Origin: Paraconexibacter algicola | Lineage (GTDB): Bacteria > Actinomycetota > Thermoleophilia > Solirubrobacterales > Solirubrobacteraceae | Assembly (NCBI RefSeq): GCF_003044185.1 | Contig: NZ_PYYB01000004.1 | Span: 124,001-188,000 of the forward strand | Direction: 5' to 3' | DNA: 64,000 nt | Shown: positions 25,174 to 32,532 of the stretch, piece by piece | Layout of the letters: each line of letters starts with the position of its first letter | How positions within the stretch are numbered: position 1 is the first letter of the stretch | Program-made: the position numbers and the translations under genes | Notes under the pieces: model-generated | The model's input: the letters and a program-made list of their open reading frames with translations, nothing else | Database searches by the model: none | What the model was told of the DNA's origin: nothing

Positions 25174-25773
25174 ATGCCACGGATCGGCCGTCTCCTCCCT
25201 GCGCTCGCCGTCGTCGCCCTCGGGGGCTGCGGGTCCGCCACGCCGGACCCCGTCGCCGGCCGGCTCGCCGAGATCGAGCGCGCGAACGGTGACGGTGCAC
25301 GGGCACGCCTCGTACGGGTGCTGCGCGCCGAAGACGGGCCGATCGTCGTCGCCGAGGTGCGGCAGCCCGTCGGTCCGGCCGACTGCCCGTCGGCGCGCTG
25401 CCCGACGCTGAGCGTCCGCGGTCCCCGGTCCGGGAGGAGCACCCGGTTCGTGGCCGGCTGGGCGGTGGAGGTCCGTGCGGAGCGCGACGGCGCCCACGAC
25501 GTCGTGTACGGGGCCGCGATCCCGGCCGCCCGTGCCGTCGAGCTGCCGCTGCGCGGCGGACGGCGCGCCGTCGTGCGCCTGGGGCGCTCGCGGCCGGGCA
25601 GCCGGCGGACGGTGTTCGCGGTGCTGCTCCCTGCCGGTCGGGTCCGGGCGGCGAGCAACGGCGTGATCGCCCGCGGCGCGGACGGTCGACTGCTCGGTCG
25701 CCAGCACAACAACGACGGGAACGACGACGTCGGAGCGTTCGACGGCACGTTCGATCGCACGTGGCGACGCTGA
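25174..25773 (+). CDS. Putative lipoprotein, unknown function
   Basis: 199 aa. The N-terminus MPRIGRLLPALAVVALGGCG is a lipoprotein signal with lipobox LGGC, so the Cys at 19 would be lipid-modified. The mature part has one Cys pair (CPSARC) and repeated beta-like stretches with Arg-rich turns (RSGRSTRFVAGWAVEV, RRTVFAVLLPAGRVRA). The C-terminus is Asn/Asp-rich (RQHNNDGNDDVGAFDG). No family recognised. It has no clear operon partner; the SAM-riboswitch promoter begins 12 bp after the stop. Confidence 0.65.
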   Translation: MPRIGRLLPALAVVALGGCGSATPDPVAGRLAEIERANGDGARARLVRVLRAEDGPIVVAEVRQPVGPADCPSARCPTLSVRGPRSGRSTRFVAGWAVEVRAERDGAHDVVYGAAIPAARAVELPLRGGRRAVVRLGRSRPGSRRTVFAVLLPAGRVRAASNGVIARGADGRLLGRQHNNDGNDDVGAFDGTFDRTWRR

Positions 25774-25784
25774 TCCGGACGGGC

Positions 25785-25813
25785 TTGGTCCCGCCCGCGA
25801 CGGTGTGTAGACT
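25785..25813 (+). promoter_or_regulatory. Sigma-70-type promoter of the SAM-riboswitch operon
   Basis: TTGGTC (25785-25790), 17 bp, TAGACT (25808-25813). This is the best complete -35/-10 pair in the window and places the start of transcription near 25820, just ahead of the riboswitch. Confidence 0.65.
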
Positions 25814-25831
25814 CCGCGGCACATAGCTGGA

Positions 25832-25931
25832 CACATCCAGAGGGGTGGAGGGACTGGCCCGATGAAACCCCGGCAACCACGAGAGCGGCTCGTCCAGCGC
25901 TCGCGAAAGGTGCCAATTCCTGACAGATGTG
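25832..25931 (+). ncRNA. SAM-I (S-box) riboswitch aptamer
   Basis: The conserved SAM-I elements are all present: P1 arms CACATC (25832-25837) and GATGTG (25926-25931), GGAGGGACTGGCCC (25847-25860), the kink-turn GATGAAACCCCGGCAACC (25861-25878), a P3-type hairpin, and AAAGGTGCCAATTCCTGA (25906-25923). In known S-box RNAs, SAM binding stabilises P1 and allows a downstream terminator to form. Such a terminator follows at 25961-25987. Confidence 0.92.
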
Positions 25932-25960
25932 GCCGGAGCTCCAAGGCACCGCCTCCCGGA

Positions 25961-25987
25961 ACCTCCGCCACCCGACGGAGGTTTTTT
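25961..25987 (+). terminator. Intrinsic terminator of the SAM riboswitch
   Basis: ACCTCCG (25961-25967) pairs with CGGAGGT (25976-25982), then a run of six T. CGGAG at 25934-25938 can pair with CTCCG at 25963-25967 as an antiterminator. The 3' arm carries GGAGG, 7 nt before the ATG at 25989, which is also the only Shine-Dalgarno sequence of the next gene. Confidence 0.88.
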
Positions 25988-25988
25988 G

Positions 25989-27227
25989 ATGGCTGCAGAA
26001 GCGCTGAAGTGCCGGGAGTGCAAGACCGAGTACCCGCTGGAGGCCCACTACGTCTGCGAGCGGTGCTTCGGCCCGCTGGAGGTCTCCTACGCCCACAAGC
26101 CCGTCACCGACGTGGCGGAGGCCCGCCGCCGCATCCAGGCGGGCCCGCAGAGCGTCTGGCGCTACGCGGACTTCCTGCCGCTCGCCGGCGGCCCGCCGCA
26201 GGTCGGCCTGCCGGCCGGCTGCACGCCGCTGATCAAGGCGGACCTGCTCGCCGAGCGGCTCGGGATCAAGGAGGTCTGGGTCAAGAACGACACCGCGAAC
26301 CCCACGCACTCGTTCAAGGACCGCGTGGTGTCGGTCGCGACCGCCCGGGCCCGCGAGCTCGGCTTCGAGGTGCTCGCCTGCGCCTCGACCGGCAACCTCG
26401 CCAACGCCGTCGCCGCCCAGGCCGCCGCGCTCGGGATGGAGTCCTACGTCTTCATCCCCGCGAACCTCGAGGAGCAGAAGATCCTCGCCACGGGCGTGTA
26501 CGGCACGAACGTCGTCGCCATCCACGGCAACTACGACGACGTCAACCGCCTCTGCACCGAGGTCAGCGGCGAGCGTGAGGGCTGGGCGTTCGTGAACGTC
26601 AACATGCGCCCCTACTACGCCGAGGGCTCTAAGACGATCGCCTACGAGATCGCCGAGCAGCTCGGCTGGGAGACCCCGGACCGCATCGTGTCGCCGATCG
26701 CGTCCGGCTCGCTCTTCACGAAGATCGCCAAGGGCTTCGAGGAGTGGCTGGAGCTCGGCCTCATCACCGGCTCGCTGCCGAAGATGAACGGCGCCCAGGC
26801 CACCGGCTGCTCGCCCGTCGCCCAGGCCTACGAGGCCGGCCACGACGTCTGCCGCCCGGTCAAGCCGGACACGATCGCCAAGTCGCTGGCGATCGGCAAC
26901 CCGGCCGACGGCCCGTACGCGGTCGAGCTCGCCCGTCGCAGCGACGGGGGCGTCACCGCCGTCACCGACGACGAGATCCGCGCGGGCATCCGGCTGCTGG
27001 CCGAGACGACCGGCATCTTCACCGAGACCGCCGGCGGCGTCACCACCGCCGTGCTGCAGAAGCTCGCCGAGCAGGGCGAGATCGGCAGCGACGAGCGCGT
27101 CGTCATCGTCATCACCGGCGACGGCCTGAAGACCCTCGACGCCGTCCGCGACACGTTCGAGACCCACACCATCGATCCCACGTTCGACGCGTTCGAGGAC
27201 GCGTTCGCGATTGGAGCCGCGAAGTAG
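25989..27227 (+). CDS. thrC: Threonine synthase-family PLP enzyme, likely tied to sulfur/methionine metabolism
   Basis: 412 aa. An N-terminal four-Cys zinc ribbon (C8, C11, C23, C26) precedes a fold-type II PLP domain. The PLP Lys is K110 in NPTHSFKDR; ASTGNLANAVAAQAA binds the PLP phosphate or substrate, and TAGGVTTAVLQKL and VIVITGDGLKT follow. By family it would turn O-phosphohomoserine into threonine. But it sits behind a SAM-I riboswitch and abuts a CysO-like sulfur carrier, so it may instead join sulfide from that carrier to O-phosphohomoserine, giving homocysteine. The ATG at 25989 is set by GGAGG in the terminator arm. The enzyme class is certain, the reaction is not. Confidence 0.85.
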   Translation: MAAEALKCRECKTEYPLEAHYVCERCFGPLEVSYAHKPVTDVAEARRRIQAGPQSVWRYADFLPLAGGPPQVGLPAGCTPLIKADLLAERLGIKEVWVKNDTANPTHSFKDRVVSVATARARELGFEVLACASTGNLANAVAAQAAALGMESYVFIPANLEEQKILATGVYGTNVVAIHGNYDDVNRLCTEVSGEREGWAFVNVNMRPYYAEGSKTIAYEIAEQLGWETPDRIVSPIASGSLFTKIAKGFEEWLELGLITGSLPKMNGAQATGCSPVAQAYEAGHDVCRPVKPDTIAKSLAIGNPADGPYAVELARRSDGGVTAVTDDEIRAGIRLLAETTGIFTETAGGVTTAVLQKLAEQGEIGSDERVVIVITGDGLKTLDAVRDTFETHTIDPTFDAFEDAFAIGAAK

Positions 27228-27506
27228 ATGAGCATCAAGGTCAAGCTGCCCACCCAGCTGCGTGCCGCCGCCGGCGGCGCCTCCAGCGTCGAGGTCGACG
27301 GGGCCACCGTCGGCGAGGTGCTCGCCGCCGTGTACGAGGTGCACCCGGAGCTGAAGGACCGCCTCGCCGACGAGGACGGGTCGCTGCGCCGGTTCGTGAA
27401 CGTCTACGTCGGCGGCGACGACATCCGCTTCGGCGACGGCCTCGACACGAAGGTCGCCGACGGCGCCGAGGTGCAGGTCCTGCCCGCGGTCGCGGGCGGC
27501 TGCTGA
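27228..27506 (+). CDS. CysO/MoaD/ThiS-like ubiquitin-fold sulfur carrier ending Gly-Gly-Cys
   Basis: 92 aa, ATG directly after the thrC-like stop, so the two are translated together. The beta-grasp pattern (VKLPTQLRAAAGG, VGEVLAAVYEVHPELKDRL, RRFVNVYVGGDDIRF, VQVLPAVAGGC) closely follows mycobacterial CysO. Carriers of this type are activated at the C-terminal Gly-Gly by an E1-like enzyme, loaded with sulfur as a thiocarboxylate, and hand it to a PLP enzyme. Here one Cys follows the Gly-Gly, so a peptidase (Mec/HcyD/QbsD type) should first remove it. Neither the E1 nor the peptidase is in the window. Confidence 0.88.
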   Translation: MSIKVKLPTQLRAAAGGASSVEVDGATVGEVLAAVYEVHPELKDRLADEDGSLRRFVNVYVGGDDIRFGDGLDTKVADGAEVQVLPAVAGGC

Positions 27507-27520
27507 CCCCCGACTCCCGG

Positions 27521-27526
27521 TAGCGT
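27521..27526 (+). promoter_or_regulatory. Candidate -10 element for the acyltransferase gene
   Basis: TAGCGT, 10 nt before the ATG at 27537. It suggests that the acyltransferase is not only read from the SAM-controlled promoter. Confidence 0.3.
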
Positions 27527-27536
27527 CCCGACCCGC

Positions 27537-28271
27537 ATGGTCGGACGCCTCCTGCAGCTCTCGCGCGCCGCGCGCTTCCGCCTCTGGGCGGTGGTGACCG
27601 CGGCGCGTCTGCGTCGTCTCGGCGGGCGCCTGGTCCTCGAGGTCGACGAGGTCCCGCGGCTGCTCGGCCTGCCGACGGTCGAGATCGACGGCTATCCGGG
27701 CACGCTGACGCTGCGGATCGGCCGCGAGGTGAAGCTCGGGTCCGGGCTCGTGATCGACCTCGCGCACGGCAAGGACGGCACGATCGACCTCGGGGACCGG
27801 GTCGTGTTCCAGAACGGCGTGCGGCTGCAGCCGTGGGGCGGTGCGATCCGCCTCGGCGTCGCCGCGCAGATCCGCGACCGCTGCGAGCTGAAGTCCGCCG
27901 GCGAGCTCGTCCTCGGCGAGCGCGCGATCTGCGGGCGCAACGTCACGCTGCACTGCGAGGAGCGCCTGGAGCTCGGCGCGAAGGTCGGGCTCGCCGAGCG
28001 CGTCACGGTGATCGACTCCGACCACGGGTTCGACGGCAGCGACACGTTCTTCATGGACCAGCCCGTGCGCAGCACTCCGGTGCTCGTCGGCGCCAACTCG
28101 TTCGTGTCGACCAACGGCGTCGTGCTGCGCGGCAGCGTCATCGGCGAGAACTCCGTCGTCGCCGCGGGCGCCGTCGTCAACGGCGGCACCTATCCGCCGC
28201 AGTCGATCCTCGGCGGCATCCCCGCCCGGGTCCTGAAGTCCCTCGCCGACGGGGCGCACGCGGCGACGTGA
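27537..28271 (+). CDS. Left-handed beta-helix acyltransferase (hexapeptide repeat)
   Basis: 244 aa. After a basic N-terminus of about 35 residues come hexapeptide turns: GREVKLGSGLVIDLAHG, IDLGDRVVFQNGV, LVLGERAICGRNVTL, LELGAKVGLAERVTV, then the catalytic-His region IDSDHGFDG and VLVGANSFVSTNGVVLRGSVIGENSVVAAGAVV. The end GGIPARVLKSL is typical of maltose/galactoside-type O-acetyltransferases. It forms trimers that move an acyl group to a sugar or similar acceptor; substrate unknown. Its stop overlaps the ligD start by 4 bp. Confidence 0.85.
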   Translation: MVGRLLQLSRAARFRLWAVVTAARLRRLGGRLVLEVDEVPRLLGLPTVEIDGYPGTLTLRIGREVKLGSGLVIDLAHGKDGTIDLGDRVVFQNGVRLQPWGGAIRLGVAAQIRDRCELKSAGELVLGERAICGRNVTLHCEERLELGAKVGLAERVTVIDSDHGFDGSDTFFMDQPVRSTPVLVGANSFVSTNGVVLRGSVIGENSVVAAGAVVNGGTYPPQSILGGIPARVLKSLADGAHAAT

Positions 28272-30673
28272 GCACGCCGCCCGCGGACCGGCTGGGCGGC
28301 TACCGCGCCAAGCGCGACGCGGCCGGGACGCCCGAGCCCGGTCTCGGGGAGGAGGAGGGCCCGCCGGACGGGGAGGAGGGTCGGCGCTTCGTCCTGCAGG
28401 AGCACCACGCCACGCGCCTGCACTGGGACCTGCGGCTCGAGCGCGACGGCGTGCTCGTCTCCTTCGCCGTCCCCAATGGCCTGCCGCCCGACCTCGGCAC
28501 CAACCACCTGGCCATCCGCACCGAGGACCACCCGCTGGCGTACCTGGACTTCCAGGGCGAGATCCCGCGCGGCAGCTACGGCGCGGGCACGATGACGATC
28601 AGCGACCGCGGGACCTACGAGGTCCTGAAGTGGGACCCCGGCAAGATCGAGATCCACCTGCACGGCGAGCGCCACGACGCGCAGTTCGCGCTGTTCGTCA
28701 TCGACCGCGACCGCACGCTCGACCCGGAGCGCGACGGGGCGCAGTGGATGGTCCATCGGATGGGCGCCCCGGAGGGCCCCGACGCCCAGCCGCTCCCGGA
28801 CCGCGTGGCGCCGATGCTCGCCCGTCCCGGCACGCTGCCGCGCGGGGACGACTGGCAGTTCGAGATCAAGTGGGACGGCGCGCGCGTGCTCGCCCACAGC
28901 CGACCGGGGCAGCTGCGGCTGCGCAGCCGCAACGGCAACGACGTGACCGGCCGGTTCCCGGAGCTCGGGGCGCTGCAGCGGGCGTTGGGGGAGCACCGGG
29001 CCGTGCTGGACGGCGAGGTCGTCGCCTTCGACGAGGAGGGACGTCCGAGCTTCGCGGCGCTCCAGCGCCGCCTGAACGTCACCGACGAGGGACGGGTGCG
29101 GCGGCTCGTGCGCGAGCAGCCGGTCCGCTACGTCGTCTTCGACCTCCTGTGGCTCGACGGCCACGACCGCTGCGCGCTGCCCTACGAGGAGCGGCGCGCG
29201 CGGCTCGCGGCGCTGGAGCTCGAGCGGCGCAGCGGGGGCGTCGTGACCGTGCCGGAGGCGGAGGCGGACGGCGAGGCGCTGCTGGAGGCGGTCCGCGCCC
29301 TGGGCCTGGAGGGCGTGATGGCCAAGCGCCGCCGGGCCCCGTACCTGCCCGGTGTCCGCTCCGACGCGTTCACGAAGGTGAAGCTCACGGGCGAGATGAC
29401 GTTCGAGATCGCCGGCTGGACGGCCGGGGAGGGCGGGCGTCGCGGCCACCCCGGCGCCCTGCTCCTCGGCCTGCCCGATCCCGACGGGGGCCCGCTGCGC
29501 TACGTCGGACGGGTCGGCAGCGGCCTCGACGAGCGGACCCTCGACGAGCTGACGGGCGCGCTCGCACAGCGCGAGGTCGACGCCGATCCGCTGGCGCCCT
29601 CCAGCGGCGGGACCGTCGCGCCGCGCGGCGCGCGCTTCACCGGCCCGGGCCTGCGCTGCGAGGTCCGCTTCACCGGCTGGACGCCGGACGGGGTGCTGCG
29701 CCATCCCGTGTTCGTGCGGCTCGTCGCGCCCGAGGGGGACGGGGCGGGGCCGGCGGCCCCCGGGGCCGGCAAGGGCACGCGCGTCACCGCGGCGGGCCGC
29801 GAGCTGCGCGTCACGAACCTCGACAAGCCGCTGTGGCCCGACGGCACCACGAAGGGCGAGCTGATCGGCTACTACGCCCAGATCGCGCCGGTGCTCGTCC
29901 CGCACCTCGCCGACCGGCCGCTGACGATGCGCCGCTGGCCCGACGGCGTGACCGGCCCGACGTTCTTCGAGAAGCGCGCCCCGGGTCACCGTCCGGACTG
30001 GGTCGCCGTGGCCGACGTGACGCTCGACGGCGTCGCCGCGACGCAGCTGCTCGTCCAGGAGCCGGCGACGCTCGCGTGGCTCGGCAATCTCGCGGCGATC
30101 GAGCTGCACACCCCGCTGCACCGCCTGTCCGCCGAGGACGGGACGGCGGAGATCCTCGCCTTCGACCTCGATCCGGGCGCGCCCGCCACGGCGGTCGAGT
30201 GCGCGCGCGTGGCGTTCCTGCTGCGCGGCATGTTCGCCGGGCTCGGCCTCGACGCGTTCGTGAAGTCCTCCGGATCGAAGGGCCTGCAGGTCTACGTGCC
30301 CCTGAACGCGGGCGCCGTGCCGTACGCGCACACGAAGGCGTTCGCCCGCACGGTGGCCGAGCTGCTGGCCCGCGAGGAGCCGGGGCTCGTCGTCTCGCGG
30401 CAGGTGAAGGCCGAGCGGCGCGGCAGGGTGCTCGTCGACTGGCTGCAGAACGAGCACGGCAAGACGACCGTGTCGGTCTACTCGGTGCGTGCCGCGCACG
30501 ACCGTCCCACGATCAGTGCGCCGCTCACCTGGGACGAGCTGCAGGACCTGCTCGACGCCGGTGACCCCGACGCGTTCCTGCTCGGCCCCGACGAGGTGCT
30601 CGCCCGTGTCGCGGAGCTCGGCGACGTGTGGGCCGACGTCCTGACCCTCGACCAGGAGCTGCCGGTGCCGTGA
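28268..30673 (+). CDS. ligD: Multifunctional non-homologous end-joining protein LigD (PE-LIG-POL)
   Basis: 801 aa. Residues about 40-175 are the 3'-phosphoesterase domain (HHATRLHWDLRLERDG, AVPNGLP, PRGSYGAGTM). About 185-480 is the ATP-dependent ligase (adenylated Lys in FEIKWDGARVL, DGEVVAFDEEGRPSF, EGVMAKRR, FTKVKL). About 510-790 is the polymerase/primase domain (VTNLDKPLWPDG, KRAPGHRPDWV, metal DxD in ILAFDLDPG, KSSGSKGLQVYVPL). It cleans, fills and seals DNA ends with Ku. No ku gene is in the window. GTG start coupled to the upstream stop. The domain order differs from mycobacterial POL-PE-LIG. Confidence 0.96.
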   Translation: MSTPPADRLGGYRAKRDAAGTPEPGLGEEEGPPDGEEGRRFVLQEHHATRLHWDLRLERDGVLVSFAVPNGLPPDLGTNHLAIRTEDHPLAYLDFQGEIPRGSYGAGTMTISDRGTYEVLKWDPGKIEIHLHGERHDAQFALFVIDRDRTLDPERDGAQWMVHRMGAPEGPDAQPLPDRVAPMLARPGTLPRGDDWQFEIKWDGARVLAHSRPGQLRLRSRNGNDVTGRFPELGALQRALGEHRAVLDGEVVAFDEEGRPSFAALQRRLNVTDEGRVRRLVREQPVRYVVFDLLWLDGHDRCALPYEERRARLAALELERRSGGVVTVPEAEADGEALLEAVRALGLEGVMAKRRRAPYLPGVRSDAFTKVKLTGEMTFEIAGWTAGEGGRRGHPGALLLGLPDPDGGPLRYVGRVGSGLDERTLDELTGALAQREVDADPLAPSSGGTVAPRGARFTGPGLRCEVRFTGWTPDGVLRHPVFVRLVAPEGDGAGPAAPGAGKGTRVTAAGRELRVTNLDKPLWPDGTTKGELIGYYAQIAPVLVPHLADRPLTMRRWPDGVTGPTFFEKRAPGHRPDWVAVADVTLDGVAATQLLVQEPATLAWLGNLAAIELHTPLHRLSAEDGTAEILAFDLDPGAPATAVECARVAFLLRGMFAGLGLDAFVKSSGSKGLQVYVPLNAGAVPYAHTKAFARTVAELLAREEPGLVVSRQVKAERRGRVLVDWLQNEHGKTTVSVYSVRAAHDRPTISAPLTWDELQDLLDAGDPDAFLLGPDEVLARVAELGDVWADVLTLDQELPVP

Positions 30674-31377
30674 GCTTCCACGGGCTGTACGGACCGCTCG
30701 AGGAGCTCGACGCCTGGCTGTCGGGCGGCCTCGACGGCGCTGGGCTCGTCGTGGTCGTCCTGCTGGCGCTCCTGCTCGGGCTGCGGCACGCCACCGACCC
30801 GGACCATCTTTTCGCGGTGACCGCCCTGCTCTCCGGGCAGGAGGCGGGGAGCCGGGAGGCGATCCGCCTGGGTGCCTGGTGGGGGACGGGACATGCGACC
30901 GTGCTCGTGGCACTCGGCCTGCCGCTGATCCTGCTCGAACGCGGGATGCCCGGCAGCGTCGAGGTCGCGGCGGAGAAGACCGTCGGCGTCGTGATCATGC
31001 TGCTCGCGGCCAGAGTCCTCGTTCGCTGGTCACGCCGCCGCCGACGGCCTGCGGGCACGCTGGGCAGCGGTGCCCACGACGTGCCGCCACCCACGCGGAC
31101 GGCGGCGCGCTCCGCGGCCATCGGCGTCGTGCACGGGCTCGGCGGCACGGGCGCGATCGCCCTGCTGCTCCTGGCCGCGCTCCCGTCGACCGCGCAGGCC
31201 GCGGTCGCCCTCTGCGCGTTCGCCCCGATGAGCGTCGTATCGATGGCGCTCTGCACCGGGGCCTACGCGTGGGTCCTGGAGCGGCGCGGCCTCGCTCCCG
31301 CCTACGACATCGTCGGGATGCCCCTGCTCGCGCTCGTCACCCTGGCGTTCGGCGGCTGGTACGCCGGGCTGGGCTAG
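30670..31377 (+). CDS. NiCoT/UreH-type nickel-cobalt transporter
   Basis: 235 aa, GTG start overlapping the ligD stop by 4 bp. The signature HX4DH of nickel/cobalt permeases is in GLRHATDPDHLFAVTAL. About six membrane spans: LVVVVLLALLLGL, GHATVLVALGLPLILL, TVGVVIMLLAARVLV, GTGAIALLLLAALPS, AVALCAFAPMSVVSMAL and YDIVGMPLLALVTLAFGGWY, with a basic cytoplasmic loop (RRRRRPAGT) in the middle. It likely moves Ni2+ or Co2+, but import versus export cannot be told. Its link with ligD is probably only positional. Confidence 0.75.
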   Translation: MSFHGLYGPLEELDAWLSGGLDGAGLVVVVLLALLLGLRHATDPDHLFAVTALLSGQEAGSREAIRLGAWWGTGHATVLVALGLPLILLERGMPGSVEVAAEKTVGVVIMLLAARVLVRWSRRRRRPAGTLGSGAHDVPPPTRTAARSAAIGVVHGLGGTGAIALLLLAALPSTAQAAVALCAFAPMSVVSMALCTGAYAWVLERRGLAPAYDIVGMPLLALVTLAFGGWYAGLG

Positions 31378-31379
31378 CC

Positions 31380-31694
31380 TCAGACCCCGGCGCACAGCGC
31401 CTGCAGGGCGAGCAGCGCACGCTCGGGGTCCTCGCGCATGAGCGCGAACGCCTGCGACGCCTGGTCGACGTCCTCGATCGAGACGTCCCGCCGCTCGACG
31501 CAGAAGCGGGCGATCCAGCGGACCGCGGCGCGCTCGTAGCGCTCGGGCTCGCGGTCGCGCAGCAGCACGCAGACGTGCAGCGCGTCGTCCAGCGAGACGT
31601 TCGGCAGCTCGGCCGCCGCGGTGCGCACGAGCGTGAGGTTGCCGCTCTGCAGGGCGCGGCGGAAGCGGGCGTAGGCGGAACCGTTGGACGTCAT
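31380..31694 (-). CDS. Conserved small protein, probably SOS-regulated
   Basis: 104 aa from ATG 31694. All-helical pattern with no membrane span or Cys motif of note: SAYARFRRALQSGNLTLVRT, AAELPNVSLDDALHVCVLL, RYERAAVRWIARFCVERRDV, and EDVDQASQAFALMREDPE. The conserved feel of RFRRAL and RYERAAVRWIARF suggests a real family, but I do not know its function. A strong LexA-type box lies 5-18 bp before the start. The frame can be extended 10 codons upstream, but this would run through that box. It ends 2 bp after the convergent transporter. Confidence 0.7.
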   Translation of the reverse strand: MTSNGSAYARFRRALQSGNLTLVRTAAAELPNVSLDDALHVCVLLRDREPERYERAAVRWIARFCVERRDVSIEDVDQASQAFALMREDPERALLALQALCAGV

Positions 31695-31698
31695 GGAG

Positions 31699-31712
31699 CG
31701 AACGTATGTTCG
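31699..31712. promoter_or_regulatory. LexA-type SOS box
   Basis: CGAACGTATGTTCG is a perfect match to the Gram-positive/actinobacterial SOS pattern CGAAC-N4-GTTCG. It lies between TTGACG (minus strand, 31719-31724) and the ATG of the minus-strand gene at 31694, so bound LexA would block it. The divergent S4 gene starts 47 bp away on the other side. Confidence 0.75.
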
Positions 31713-31759
31713 CACTCTCGTCAAGGGGTCTGCGCGCGCCGGCGTGCCATGCTGCGGGC

Positions 31760-31972
31760 ATGCGCGAGATCCCCCTGCGTGACGGCATGATCCGGCTCGG
31801 CCAGCTGCTGAAGCTCGCCGATCTCGTCGACAGCGGCGGGGAGGTCCGCTGGTTCCTCGACGAGGCGGAGATCACCGTCAACGGGGAGCCCGAGAGCCGC
31901 CGGGGCCGCCAGCTGGTCCCGGGGGACGTCGTCGTGGTGAACGGGGAGGAGCTGCGGCTCGTCGCGACATGA
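31760..31972 (+). CDS. S4-domain RNA-binding protein (YbcJ/YlmH-like small type)
   Basis: 70 aa. A single S4 domain: MIRLGQLLKLADLVDSGGEV, FLDEAEITVNGEPESRRGRQ and VPGDVVVVNGEELRLV. Small free-standing S4 proteins such as YbcJ bind structured RNA or ribosomal particles. ATG at 31760 has CATGCT (31748-31753) 6 nt upstream and no Shine-Dalgarno sequence. An in-frame start upstream at 31706 would begin inside the SOS box and is not favoured. Confidence 0.8.
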   Translation: MREIPLRDGMIRLGQLLKLADLVDSGGEVRWFLDEAEITVNGEPESRRGRQLVPGDVVVVNGEELRLVAT

Positions 31973-32020
31973 CGGGCTCGTGCCCGTCCCCGGGGCCCAC
32001 CCGACCCCTGCCGCCGTCGG

Positions 32021-32458
32021 TCACGCGTCGACCCGGCCCTGCTCGCACTGACGCAGGACCCAGTCCTGGAGTCGGTGGTCGCGCGCGAAGCGGACGCCGC
32101 GGACCTGGTTGTTGGCCGGGTGCGTGAGGCGCAGGTACATCCTGGTGGCCCGCGCCTGCGCCACCGGCACGACGAACTGCTCGCCGGTCGCGTGCACGTG
32201 CACGGCGAACACGTCCGCCCGGCCTGCGTAGGACCCGACGCCCCGGCCGTGGTCCGTCCCGCAGCAGTTGAACTCGACGCAGCCGTTGCGGATCCGCCCG
32301 GACTTCACCTGGACGCGGACGAAGGTGCCGGGCGCCGTCTCGACCACGAGGTCGTACGGGCCGAACCGGCCGAACGGCGTGAGCACGACCAGCCCGGCCG
32401 CCGTGAGCGCGTGCAGGACCGCGGCCTCCGCGACGTCACCGGCGGTGCGAGTGTCCAT
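32021..32458 (-). CDS. PD-(D/E)XK nuclease-like protein
   Basis: 145 aa from ATG 32458. The core GPYDLVVETAPGTFVRVQVKSGR is a PD-(D/E)XK site (Asp in YDL, then V-x-V-K), as in group I intron-endonuclease-like PDDEXK_5 proteins. TAGDVAEAAVLHALTAAGLVV forms the first helix, and VGSYAGRADVFAVHVHATGEQF the distal strands, where the protein's cytosolic partner or DNA contact is unknown. It could cut DNA or be a housekeeping homologue. A second LexA-like box lies 95-106 bp upstream. Start 32485 is possible but less likely. Confidence 0.75.
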   Translation of the reverse strand: MDTRTAGDVAEAAVLHALTAAGLVVLTPFGRFGPYDLVVETAPGTFVRVQVKSGRIRNGCVEFNCCGTDHGRGVGSYAGRADVFAVHVHATGEQFVVPVAQARATRMYLRLTHPANNQVRGVRFARDHRLQDWVLRQCEQGRVDA

Positions 32459-32532
32459 CAGGCGGCCCGTGCAGCGGCACGGCATGCCACCGGGGTCTCG
32501 GGTCGAACGTCACGGGGGTCGATGAGGCGAAG

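Noticed and set aside
25832-25931. SAM-IV instead of SAM-I riboswitch
   Set aside because: SAM-IV is common in actinobacteria, but the GATGAAACCCCGGCAACC kink-turn, the AAAGGTGCCAATTCCTGA segment and the absence of the extra SAM-IV helix signals fit SAM-I better.
31380-32460. Phage remnant or integrated island next to tRNA-Arg
   Set aside because: Small odd genes and a nuclease-like gene lie near a tRNA, but there is no integrase, no repeat of the tRNA 3' end and no drop in GC content.
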